DNA of 64,000 nucleotides, taken from assembly GCF_000003815.2 (NCBI RefSeq), contig NC_049994.1:18228824-18292823 (forward strand), read 5' to 3'. Numbering within the stretch: the first letter of the stretch is position 1; each line of letters opens with the position of its first letter. The notes beneath the pieces are model-generated. The model was not told where the DNA came from. It searched no databases and worked only from the letters and a program-made list of their open reading frames with translations. Below are positions 10,871 through 22,200 of this stretch, in pieces. Origin of the DNA: Branchiostoma floridae (lineage: Eukaryota; Chordata; Leptocardii; Amphioxiformes; Branchiostomatidae). The translations under genes and the position numbers were made by a program.

Positions 10871-11479
10871 GTTTGGCAGCGGAAAGAAAAGTGGGCGGGG
10901 TACCGACCTTTGGGCCTTCGGGAACGAACCCAAGCGTACAAGGCTGAACAAGTCCGAGCAAACAGTCTCCAAGCACAGTAGGAGCATCTTCTCTGGATGG
11001 TTTTAAAGAATACTAGCAGATATACGTGCAAAAGTTAGGTGCGACGTATCGTTCAGTGTAATATAACCACTGCAGCTGTGCCGCGTGCCTGTGAAGCTGG
11101 TGTGTTACGCCCAAGGGCGGATATACCGGCTATACAGATAGAAGGCTGGCCTCCAGGCTAGAAAGACGTCGCTACGCGGATTGATCCAGAATTGTCTGAA
11201 AAAAGCATCGACACAGCAAGCAGGTAAGGGTGGGACTCGAACTGGCAAAGAAGTGGCTCAATATCTAAATTTTAGTGTAACATTTTGGGCTCATTTCTGT
11301 CTGAGGTAGGCCTGATTAAAGTTGACGATTTTGAAACATTTGTGGAATGTGAAAATTGAGCACACAAAAAAGGGGAGGGGGGCGAAGCAAAGGTCATTAT
11401 GCTTCAGGTGATGTAGTTTTTGGGACATTTTTGGAGGATTCAAACGAAATAAAATCGGATTTCGAAATGTTTTTATTAC

Positions 11480-11602
11480 GACCGTGTGGTACGATGGATA
11501 CGCCCGATCCCTCGATCTCAGAAGTTATTAAAGCAACGCGCAGTCCGGACAGTTCGAATTCTTGGATGGGAGACCACCCAAGGACGACGGGGCTAGAATT
11601 CC
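11480..11602 (+). ncRNA. 5S rRNA-like sequence (pseudogene or 5S-derived SINE head)
   Basis: The segments acgcccgatccctcgatctc, agaagttattaaagcaacg and cttggatgggagaccaccc appear in the order and spacing of 5S rRNA, covering the internal control region recognised by TFIIIA. Several positions differ and a tta insertion interrupts gaagttaagcaac, so it is unlikely to be a functional 5S gene. It could be a dispersed 5S pseudogene or the head of a SINE3-type element; no body or tail of a SINE was recognised. Confidence 0.55.
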
Positions 11603-12127
11603 CCGGCGCGCGGTTATGAACTGGGCGGGCGGGTAGCACTCTTAACACCGAGGGGACAGCGAGAAGCTCCCGATGGTGTACGAGTATGTATGGTTACCAG
11701 GCTACATGTTTTTATGACGCTGGTCTATGATCATCCAACCTGGCCCAATGTTGTTGTTTTCTCCGCGTCTGATGTCATAGTCCATGTAATTATGTGATAA
11801 TGGGACCTTATTAGCGTGCTTAGTAGACCATGTAACCGAGTAGACGGACTACATGTTCGCGTGTTTAGCTGGCGCATACTATGTTATACTAATCTAACGT
11901 GGCACAATTTGTTTTCTATGCGCCTGATGTTATAGTCAAAGTAATTATGTTAGCCTTTACCAGGCTCCACAGGTTGTTGAAAAATAGTAGAAATTTCGCC
12001 AAATAAGACAGAAAACACGCCAGATGGCCGACGAGTTTGCGACTTGAGTTGAGGACTGTACTCCTCGGTATCGGCTATCTAACTCCTCTAACTTTTTTTA
12101 TCTCATTTGGCCAATTTGTACTTTTTT

Positions 12128-12336
12128 CTAGTGACCTGCGGAGCCTGGTAGAGGCTATGTGACGCTGGGCTCTTGTTTTCGTGTTAAGCAGACCATATAA
12201 TGACCACCAGTGCAAAATGGCGTCAACTGATAAACCGGTTTTTCTTCTTCATAATTATAAAGGGCTCCGCCCACTAGTGCAGAATACATAGAAAACATGT
12301 AAGAAAGGGACTGTCAAAAGTCACCTACCTGAGGTT
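12128..12336. repeat. Dispersed direct repeat, copy 2
   Basis: Same-orientation partner of 10098-10317, about 2 kb away. Nearby gacgagtttgcgacttgag (12026) is likewise shared with 9636, so the two neighbourhoods share more than this block. Confidence 0.85.
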
Positions 12337-12603
12337 ATTTCGGTGTAAACTCACATTGGCAGCAAAGTCTGACTTCTGTATTGTCCGTCTAGAAAGTTTT
12401 GATCATTCCATACGGTGCAAAGGTAAACACCGCTGCTGACCTTTGACCTACCCAGGGAGGACAACAAAACATAAATCTTATCCAGTCTCAAAACTAACGC
12501 ATTCAGCTACCATTCAACTCAATTTCCACCTCGCTGTAAGTGACAGAAACATAACTACGGTCTTTTTCAAGTCCTGTGGTGCACTACTTTATACCCTACC
12601 TAA

Positions 12604-12815
12604 TACTGTAAATGTATTTAAGTTCAAGTGGATTTAAGTTCACGGTAGCGGGAAAATGGACTTTTCGCGGTGGTTTTAATTTCGCGGTAACACCATGGAC
12701 TGCAGTCTAATGCCATAATAGAAAAATATTCGCGGTGGATTTCAGTTCGCGGTGAAGCGGCCACCGCGAAAACCGCGAACAGTAATCCACCGCGAACATT
12801 TCTGCATTTACAGTA
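12604..12815. mobile_element. 212-bp palindromic MITE (copy 1)
   Basis: Begins tactgtaaatg and ends tgcatttacagta, with long internal inverted segments built of ttcgcggtgg / ccaccgcgaa. A copy of exactly the same length lies at 63698-63909. There is no coding capacity. The near-complete self-complementarity would allow a long hairpin transcript. Confidence 0.8.
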
Positions 12816-13199
12816 CCTACTATTGAGGACGGGGGGTCGTCCATAAATACTTTGTTATGCGACAATAATAGTTACTCAAGCAACCGGATATGCTCTCGGA
12901 AACGGGTACTTGATATGAGTTTCGATACTTTCCCAAATGATACCCAGTTGCTGAGTAACTATCATTGCGCGTGTTCTTAACTGGATGTCTAACTTTTATC
13001 GACGTCACAAGCGATATCAATGACATAATGAAAACGTATCGCAGTTATGGCAAAATGGAGTCGTCTGATTGGTCAACGTCATCAGCCTATAGCTACCTGC
13101 CTAGTCCCTTGACCTCAAGGTCGTTGGCAGGGAAGGACAAGGCTATATGATAATTTATTTTTTTTATTTTTTTTGTTTTATTTTCTCACCAGATTCAAC

Positions 13200-14612
13200 A
13201 TGGCGTCAGCAAGTGAGGGGTCTCCAACCGAAGTTTCTCAGAAGGGCGCTGGAGGCAAGAAAAGAAAGACTGGCGACCAGGTGGCAGTACGTAAGAAAAA
13301 TTCAGTCAACCATCGGCAACTTGCAAAACAACGCAGCGGCCATATATGTGGGGAGTGTGGGTACAAGGCACCTTACATGTCTGACATAGCCTTACATATG
13401 AGATCCCACACTGGAGAGAAACCCTTCAAGTGTGACCAGTGCGACTATTCTTCAGCACGAAAAGCCAAGTTGAATTACCATCTAACAAAACACACTGGTA
13501 AGAAACCCTTCATGTGCGGGGAGTGTGGGTACAGGACAGTGTACAAGGGTCACTTGTTTGTACATATGAGGATACACACAGGAGAAAAACCCTTCAAGTG
13601 TGACCAGTGCGACTTTACTGCTACACGGAAATCTACCTTGGTTGACCATAAAATGAGACATAGTGGTAACAAACCCTTCATGTGTGAGAAGTGTGGGTAC
13701 AGGGCAACTCACAGGTCTATCTTAACCGTACATATGCGAACCCACACAGGAGAGAAACCCTTCAAGTGTGACCAGTGTGACTACTCTGCTACAAGGAAAT
13801 ACCATTTGGAAATGCACGTGGCAAAACACACGGATGAGAAACCCTTCAAATGTGGAGAGTGTGGGTACAGGGCGGCTCTAATGGTTCACCTAACCCGGCA
13901 TATGAAAGGCCACGCAGAAGACAAACGCTACAAGTGTGACCAGTGCGATTATTCTTCTGCATGGAAAACCGCCTTGGATAACCATAAAGCGAAACACACC
14001 GGTGATAAACCCTACATGTGTAAGGAGTGCGGGTACAGGACAACGCATATGTGTTACCTCTCTCGACATATGCGAACTCACACAGGTGAAAAACCCTACA
14101 AGTGTGACCAGTGTGACTATTCTGCAACAAACAAATCCACTTTGAAGGGCCATCTAGCAAGGCACAGCGGTGAGAAACCCTACATGTGTGGGGAGTGTGG
14201 GTACAAAGCAAGCAAGTCGTCTACTTTAGCCCGGCATATGAGAACCCACACAGGTGAAAAACCTTACAAATGTGACCAGTGTGACTATTCTGCATCACAC
14301 AAGTCAACGTTAAAAAACCACCAAACAACACACACCGGTGACAAACCCTACATCTGTGGAATATGCGGGTATAAAACAGTTAGTAAGTATGACTTATCCC
14401 GACACATGAGAACCCACACAGGAGAAAGACCCTACAAGTGTGATCAGTGCGACTATGCTTCAAAAGACAAAAATCACTTGAGGCATCATAAATTGGCCAA
14501 ACACACCAATGAGAGACCTCACGTTTGTGGGGATTGCGGTTATAAAACAGCTAATAAGTCTTCTTTAGTCCGACACATTGTGAGAAAACACACAGGGAAA
14601 AAAACAATGTGA
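13200..14612 (+). CDS. C2H2 zinc-finger protein C (15 fingers, C-terminally truncated)
   Basis: Probable nuclear DNA-binding protein of about 470 residues. The start is the ATG at 13200, right after the acceptor tttattttctcaccag/ATTCAAC; an upstream in-frame ATG at 13173 lies inside the intron. The N-terminus MASASEGSPTEVSQ is followed by a basic stretch (KKRK) that could serve as nuclear localisation. Fifteen C2H2 fingers alternate CGECGYR and CDQCDYS types. The ORF stops at TGKKTM because of a frameshift in an A-run near 14602; finger-like sequence continues to about 14860. Gene D, in opposite orientation at 55022-57031, is its arm partner with 22 fingers. Shared exon start and N-terminus confirm the relationship. 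Confidence 0.9.
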   Translation: MASASEGSPTEVSQKGAGGKKRKTGDQVAVRKKNSVNHRQLAKQRSGHICGECGYKAPYMSDIALHMRSHTGEKPFKCDQCDYSSARKAKLNYHLTKHTGKKPFMCGECGYRTVYKGHLFVHMRIHTGEKPFKCDQCDFTATRKSTLVDHKMRHSGNKPFMCEKCGYRATHRSILTVHMRTHTGEKPFKCDQCDYSATRKYHLEMHVAKHTDEKPFKCGECGYRAALMVHLTRHMKGHAEDKRYKCDQCDYSSAWKTALDNHKAKHTGDKPYMCKECGYRTTHMCYLSRHMRTHTGEKPYKCDQCDYSATNKSTLKGHLARHSGEKPYMCGECGYKASKSSTLARHMRTHTGEKPYKCDQCDYSASHKSTLKNHQTTHTGDKPYICGICGYKTVSKYDLSRHMRTHTGERPYKCDQCDYASKDKNHLRHHKLAKHTNERPHVCGDCGYKTANKSSLVRHIVRKHTGKKTM

Positions 14613-14865
14613 TCAGTGTGACTATTGTACTGGTCTAAAGTCTAATTTGAACAAGCATTTGGAAAAACACACCGGTATGTGTTCGGATTGTGGATACAAA
14701 AAGGCTCGACGGAATCACCTATCCTAACATATGAGAAAGCACAGAGGACAAAAACACTACAAGTGTGACCAGTGAGACTTTTGTACGGCTTACAAAAATG
14801 CCCTGACGAATTTGAATTATATGGGACAACACAAAGAAGAAACAGCTGTAGATCTAAAAGTGTGA
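14613..14865 (+). pseudogene. Decayed zinc-finger tail of gene C
   Basis: In the +1 frame the sequence reads QCDQCDYCTGLKSNLNKHLE, then a CSDCGYKKARRNHLS segment ending in TAA, then YKCDQ followed by TGA and DFCTAYKNAL. This mirrors the last fingers of gene D (YKCDQCDFCSAYKNAL). One frameshift plus at least two nonsense changes separate it from the live ORF. Confidence 0.85.
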
Positions 14866-15953
14866 TCGATCCTGTTATGTCGAACACGATTTCGAACACT
14901 TAGAACCCCCTGTTCGATTTCGAACGATTAGAACCCCATGTTCGAATTCTATGTTGTAATTGATTCGCATCTTAAATCACCAAACGACTTGCGAAGGGCT
15001 GGGGTTGACATGAACATTCTTGTATTAATGATTTTGATGTAAACTCAAAGGGCGGTGTTGGTTAAGATTGCCCTTGTACAAAATGATAAGGTGACTAACT
15101 GACTATATAAAGACAGCTTATTTGCAAGTTCATATCCGGAGGCTAATTGCAAGTACATGGTGTAAACATGGGAGACATGCATGTAACAATGAACAGTGAT
15201 AAACATTATTGTACAAAGAGACTACTGGAATACTAGTATTTGACTATAGCTAGATAGGTTGGGTTTGACTTTTTTTATGCAGAGGAAGGACAAAGAGTCC
15301 TACTTTTTGTACAATTTGCGGGTTTTGTGATATTGATAGGAAAATGGCTTCCTGTTCGTAAATGTCGGAAAGCTGGGGAATATAATTATGACATAAATGT
15401 GGTTATTTCGGTGTGGTTAAATAAACAATTCGGAATAAGTGTGTTTCGTTTCCATTGCCTTAGATGCACAGTGTTTACACATTCTTTCGTGCAAAATAAT
15501 ATATCCAGGACAATCTTTCATGAAGAGCATTCCCATACTGTCGTGTTCTCGGAACCAATTATATATGGAGCAAAGGAATAAAACAAGAAGCAACTAATAA
15601 TATATAATTTGAGCAAGCTCATTGTACAAAGTGCATCGGTTTTATTCGGCATTCATCATCATCATCATCATGTACGAGATGAAGTACAACTCCGGCATTA
15701 ACGGATACTAAATGAAAACAGATTTGTTTGATAAACCATGCACATATTTCAAACGCCTGGACATGTGCACAAAGAAGAACACAGGGGAAAACACCCCCAA
15801 ACACCCTTAGTCTGCTTGTGGGAGGGTCTGTTGTCATCGAACGAGCGCTCTAGAATCTATTCCTTAATTCGCCCATTTACTAACGTTTGCATGTGCAGTT
15901 CTCCAGACGGGTAGCAGAAGCGAGCATAAGAGCGAACCCGGATTGTACCCGGG
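14866..15953. other. Intergenic, between convergent gene C and receptor L
   Basis: No gene is seen. Possible polyadenylation signals are AATAAA at 15420-15425 and 15577-15582 on the plus strand (gene C) and its reverse complement at 15641-15646 for receptor L on the minus strand. A short (cat)n run lies near 15654. In the other arm the C-type lectin exon lies after the last sushi exon; nothing similar is found here. Confidence 0.5.
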
Positions 15954-16204
15954 CTAAAAACTACCCGGACCAAAGGTCTCGATACCCGTACCCCAGCCCT
16001 GGGTTAAAACACGATCACCCGTGCATCTGGCAGCGCTGCCAGACCACGTGCGATCAGCCCGGCAGGTGCGACTGGAGCTGCCGGAAGACAGGTGGTAACC
16101 ATGGTTACAGGTGAAGGTGCAGGTCTCGGGATGGCGGAAGGAGTATCCATGGTTACAGGACATTCTTCCATTGGTGGGTCTGAACAGAGCAGGACACTGC
16201 ACAC
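15954..16204 (-). CDS. Receptor L last exon: sushi module and terminal tail
   Basis: The acceptor (cacttccag) gives a phase-1 sushi module starting VQCPALF and ending SGSAARC, matching the right-arm exon 49952-50137. At the position of the right-arm donor there is only GG/gtgatc (GT at 16018-16017). No further exon is visible downstream, so I read through to the stop at 15954, adding about 20 residues (GDRVLTQGWGTG...). Alternatively the weak donor is still used with an exon I did not recognise. Confidence 0.6.
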
Positions 16205-19200
16205 CTGGAAGTGAAAAAATGAATAAAAAATGCTACACGTTACAAAAACACGTCCAATTTCCATTTGCAGCGTCGTTCCATCACTTGAAATTCATCAAAT
16301 GAAAGAGTTTATAGTAGTTTTAGTTTACGTGTCATGTTTAAACTATGATTCTATCGATGTGAAATCAAGATGATGTTACCCTTACCGATGCACTCCGCGT
16401 TGTTGCCAGACCAGGTTGCGTCAGCCTGACATTGCCTCGCGCTGCTGCTTGTGGGAGTCAGCTTATAGCCTGGGTTACAGGCGAAGTTGCAGACCTCTGG
16501 ATAGCGAAAATAGGAGCCGCTATTGCATGCCATTCTTCCGTTCATCGGGCTGGACAGGTCAGGGCATTTCACAGCTGAAATTCAAGCCAGCTTTAGAATG
16601 AGCATTGCAACAAGATCTGGGTAGTTTGCAGCGTCGTTCCATTCCATCAGTCCATCATATGAAAGTTTTTATAGCAGTTTTAATTTAGCTTATGCCATGT
16701 TTAAACCATCTTTCTATCATTTGAATTCAAGCTTATGTCACCCTTACCGATGCATTCAGCATTGTTTCCTGACCATGTTGCATCAGTTTGACAGTGTATC
16801 TCACGGCTGTCTGCGAGAGTCAGCTCATAGCCTCGGTCGCAGGCGAAGTTGCAGATCTCGGGATAGCGGAAATAGGAGCCGCGGTCACACATCATAGTGC
16901 CGTGCAGGGGACTGGACAGGTCCGGGCATTTCACAGCTGTAATACAGTTGAAGCCAGTTAATTGCACATCGGATTAATGCACACTTCTGTTAACTGCACG
17001 GGATATCAAAATCCCAAACCGGTGCGGTCAAGCTAGATAACTTCGCATTATTGCACCAGCCGGATAATTGCACCAAATTCACTGGCAAATAGACCATGCA
17101 ATTAAGCGGCTTCTACTGTACAAACAAGCTTTGAAATAAGCATTACATCTTAACAGCGAAAAGGGCGACTCAATTGCCTCAAGATGAAATAAATGAATAA
17201 CAAATATTAATGGAGAGATCATCATTATAGGACACAACTGGGGCACACGTAAGTGGTGTAGTACTCACCGATGCATTCTGCTTCGTTACCAGACCAGGTT
17301 GCGTCAGCCTGACAGTGCCTCACGCTGCTGCTTGTGGGAGTCAGTTCGTAGCCTGGGTCGCAGGCGAAGCTGCAGGCCTCGGGATAGCGGAAATGGGAGC
17401 CGCTGTTGCAGGTCCTTCTGCCGTGCACGGGGCTGGACAGATCCGGGCATTTCACGGCTGAAATACAGGCCAGTCACTTGAAAATGAGCATTGCAACGAG
17501 AGATGGGCATTTACAAATAAAAGCGTACACTTGTGTGTGTGTCATCATTTGAGGTACTGGACAATGACGTCAATGACTTGGTGCTGAATAACAGTTCCTG
17601 AGCTTTTGTCTGCTGTGTAATCATCACTTATTTTTAACTACTGTCTTAATCTTGTACAATATGGCAAAGTAGATCCCAGTACTCGGAGATGTAAAATTTA
17701 CCTAAACAGGGCGCTCGTCCTTGGCTCTTTGGGTCGAAAGGAATGGTCCAGTTCCCATCGTGTCCACATGAGTACTCGGCATGGATCAGCCTGTCGTAAC
17801 CATGGTTACAGTGCAGCACGCAGACGACTTCGTACTCCGGCTCTGTGGTGATAGCTGATTGGCAGGTGTTGGTTGCAGAGGATGTCGGGATAGAACACGA
17901 GAAGAACCCGTTATCCGGTTCAGCGACCTGTTAATGTGCGGCGTGAGAGACAACTGTTGGTACAGCGTGTATGCAAAGATGTCATGATATACTGTACGTT
18001 TTGAATGACTGTTAGCCATCATGGATCTGTGCGCTCCAACTACACACACGCGCGCACACAAATACACTCACACGCGCACATACAAACAGAATATATATAT
18101 ATAAATATATATTGTGTGTGTTGCTGTTGCTGTTGCTGCTGTTGTTGTTGTGTGTGTGGCTGGCTGAGGGGATCATGATCAGCGGAGCCTGAAGTTGAAG
18201 TCATACTGACCGGAAAATCCGCACAAGGGGTCCTAGCACAGTGTCTCCCGTCCCCGACCGTCCCGACCCGGCAGCGGCAGCTGAAGGCCTGGTGACCCGT
18301 CAGGCTGCAGACCCCGTGCTCAGGGTGGCAGTCGTGCAGCCCGAGCTGGCAGTAGTCAGACGGGACACAGCTGCAGAACGGGGCAGAAACGATGTTCACA
18401 TTCTTCATCAACACATTAGCAACGTTTTCATTGTACTGGTGACGGTAACAATTAGTTTTGGGTTTGGAAGTTGGACAGACATCTGTTCTTAATCGACTAT
18501 ATGTACTGATTTGTCAGAATGCATAGTAGAAAACGCGGTACGAGTGCTGGCTTTCGTTGACCACCTGGCTCGATTAGGTCCGAAAAGGCAATGACATTTT
18601 AATGTCGTATCATGAATTGTTAAGAAACACCAATTTGATTGATTGGTTCTCGGACGTTTTATTTAAAATTCGAGCATGAAAACAGCGAGCTGGGAGGAAA
18701 AATTGACTCTATTCACTACATAAAACCAAGGTAAAAGACATTTCAGTCTGTGTTTTTTCTTGATATTTCAATCTAGTATTTCTTATTCCGAGGTCAACAT
18801 ATTGGTTTGGCCTTATAGGAATAACTCTGAAGGAGACATTTTGGGAATCATCTATGATCATCGTAAAGAACTGTGAAATTATTGCTTTTTAACCTCGGCT
18901 TGTTGTCCCATTGTCCACTTGCCGTGCACCTGAAGTTGTGGAGACTGTGGAGAAGATGGCCGTTCTCATCGGCAACTTTGTAGCCAGGCTCACACGTCAG
19001 GCGGCAGGAGTTCTGGTACCTGGTCCCGCCGCACGTCAGGCAGCCATTGGGCGGAGTCTGGGTGTTACGAAATCAGAAATATGTCTGTTGTTGTTCTGAG
19101 TGACGTTATTCAACACTTCAATCAGCTTAAAAGATGCTACTTATTTTTTAACGAAGGTGAAGACCATAGCCAGGATGATTACATGTAGTCAATGGTTATG

Positions 19201-22200
19201 ATCTTGTATTAAACTCCTCAGGCCTGAGTGTCGATGGTATGAGCTTTAGGCTGCTTACAGAAAGATTGCCGCAGTTCTTCTTTTGACAGAACAGATCTGG
19301 TCCCCCGACAACTGGCTGGAGCCCTGGAATTCACAAAGGAATATCGTTAGCAATGTCTTTGGCAAAACTAAAGAGAACATGAAATACTGTCCACTCAGCT
19401 CTACTACCATCCTGTGTTTTTCAAGTCAATCATGCTCATTGTTTTGTTGTTACAAAATGTATTTGAGTAAGAAAGGTCGTCGACAGTAGCTCGTACCTCC
19501 TTCCTGTAGGCTCCAGTTGCCTGTGCTGTGACAAATCACGTTCTGGAGGTTCGTTCCTTCGTACCCGTCCACACACGTGACTCCGCAGGTGTTCCCGTAG
19601 GTGTGTCCGCTGGAGCACTGGAGGGCGGTGTTTTGGAACTCGGGAGGGGATCCGCAACTCACTGGTAAAAATAGACGAATGCCTACTTAGTATACTTTTA
19701 ATAAATATCCTAAATGCTTTCCAATAAAGTTTATCTTCTTAATGCCTTAATGTTGGAGCCTAGTATTACTTATGGACTAAAAACAAAGATACACTGTACG
19801 AAGTAAGGGGATAAGAAGGCAATACCGATTAGAAGCTACAATCGAATGAGAATCACGTATGTGATTTTGTAGCAAGTTATGTCCATCCTCCTACGCAGGG
19901 ACATTCAACAGCGAAACCAACTGTCTGGGTGTACCCTGCTCTTTCAACCGTCACTTACACAACACAACAACTTAGTTCCTGTGGACGTCCCCCTCAAACC
20001 AGCTGTCAACCAATCAGAGAATAGGTCTTTCATTTTTCAAAAGGGGTCTCGCATATATAAGGATAAGCTCATTAATTTTTATAAGCAGGCCGGTCAGGAA
20101 CTAAGGGTGATTGTTGAGAAAGCAGAGTACATCCAGACAGGCGGTTTCGCTGTTGGATGTCCCTGCATAGGAGGATGGTTATATCGTGTTACCCGGGTTG
20201 CACTCTGGTTCCCCACTCCACGATGCCCTGGCTATATCTGCGTGAACCTGGCAGGTGGGGTTGTCTCGGCTCAGCCGTTCGTAACCGTCATGACAGGTGA
20301 GATGGCACGTCTCACCGTACGTCGTACCTGTACAGATGACGTCACCGTGTGAGGGAATCTGTGTACAGAGGAGAGGAAAACAATATTTGTCAACCATTAG
20401 ACTTTAAACGTATGTATAGCAATAGGCTCAGCTAGTAAAGCAACTCTGGTGAAATTTGTTACATCAGGGCATTGTTGTTGAAATACTGACCCCGGTCAGA
20501 CACATACAAAAGAAGCAAGTATACTATTAGCTATTCACCAGATGCGAGATGATAGGCTGTATGAGATACTCACTGAAATATCTCCACAGTCAGCGATGAT
20601 ACAAGTCAGAGTCTTTGGGATAACTGTGTCTGCTAAAAGGAAATTATCAACATTTTACAGTACTTACAGGACAATCAAAGTGTTGTCTCAAAAAAAAAAA
20701 ACATCGTGCATGTTACAATGTTATCTTAATGTAATCGTTTACATGTACATCTTGAAAGACTATCTTGGTATAGGTCACATGCTCAATGAAACAAAAAATA
20801 GAATACACCTTTCTCACGCGGCGGCCATGATAGATCGAAGACGAGGTCAATGAGGCAAACAGACAAAACTTATTTTTAAAATCAGTTCCCATTTACTTTT
20901 CCCCCAAACTACACAAATTTTCACAATATAAGATCAAATAATAAATATCATAACTAGTGTTATGCACCGAAAGATGTAGCAATTTAGAGAAGCGTAGACT
21001 GACCCCATAGACCATTAAGAGATGCAAAATAAAAACATAATAATGCAAATATTTCACGGACATGTAGCCAAATCTCTTATTGGCCACTTTCCTAATTGGT
21101 AGGCTGTCATTGGTTGAACTGCTAATCATGATAGACAGTCTTTTGTTTGCCTCATTGGACTCGTTCTAGATCTCTCATGGCCGCCGCGTGAGAAAGGTGT
21201 ATTGACGTAAATCATCTTCCACACCTGAGAAGAAAAGCAGAGAAAAATTTGCAAATCGCTTTTCCACACCTGCTGACACGGCATTTTCCATCTCTGTAAC
21301 GTTTCCTCTGCGAAAGGCTGTCCAGTTTCCGGTCCAGCTGCAACCCAGGGTGTCGTCTGTTTCCGGTAGATACCCTACGTCACAGATGACATCACAGAGA
21401 TCCGAGAATACGTGACCCTGGCAAAGGTACGAGCCGTGCGGGGGGTCTTCAGGTGGGCGGCAGGTTACTGCGTAATGGACAATACATGCAGATGAGGAGA
21501 CCAAAGTTCTTATTGAAAAGCAGAATTGGAAGTAATTATATAAATGAAAATAACACCCTACCTGGGTCGCACAGTGCGGGTTTGTCCCATTGTCCTGAAG
21601 CCGTGCACGTCAGTACAGGGTGCCAGGGCAGGTAGCCTCGCTCGCAGACCACTCTGGCTTCTGACATGTACGTGGTTGTGCTGCTGTTCACTCGGCCGTG
21701 AGCTAAATTCTTCGAATTGGAGAAAGACGTGTTAATACTAGTCGTCTTTCATTCGAACAAGATTGTGTTTACAGACAATGATTATCAGACTTATGAAGGA
21801 TTTATTGCTATTGATAAGGCCCAAATTTCCAGACGTACCTGTCTGATTTACGTGGGCAGTAATCTCGCATAAACGCATGCAGTTAGATATGGAGGGCTCA
21901 CTCCACAGAAAAGTGGGATTGCGACAATTGCAAATGGATCCAGTAATTCTATACTTGCGCCGTGTATCGACTAAAGGAATCATTACCTGATTTTCCTGGT
22001 ATGTATCATCGTTGTTAATTTAATCCCACATTTCGTGCAGTGATGTCTAGTAAGATTAGAGAAGAATTTAGAAATAATCACCTCAAAGTCTTCGCCACAG
22101 ACCACGATTCTGCAAACCGGGTGTCTGGTCGCCCCAAACGTCTCTGCAAACAGGCAGCCATTAAGTGACAAATGAACATGAATGTCTTTGAAAAAGGACC

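Larger units (their letters stand above)
10871..13190 (+). other. Probable 5' UTR intron of zinc-finger gene C
   Basis: No credible coding exon is seen. The stretch carries a 5S-like sequence (11480-11602), a dispersed repeat (12128-12336), a 212-bp palindromic element (12604-12815) and a retroelement-like fragment near 12870-13000. The part from 11650 to 12020 shows nothing recognisable. Confidence 0.4.
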
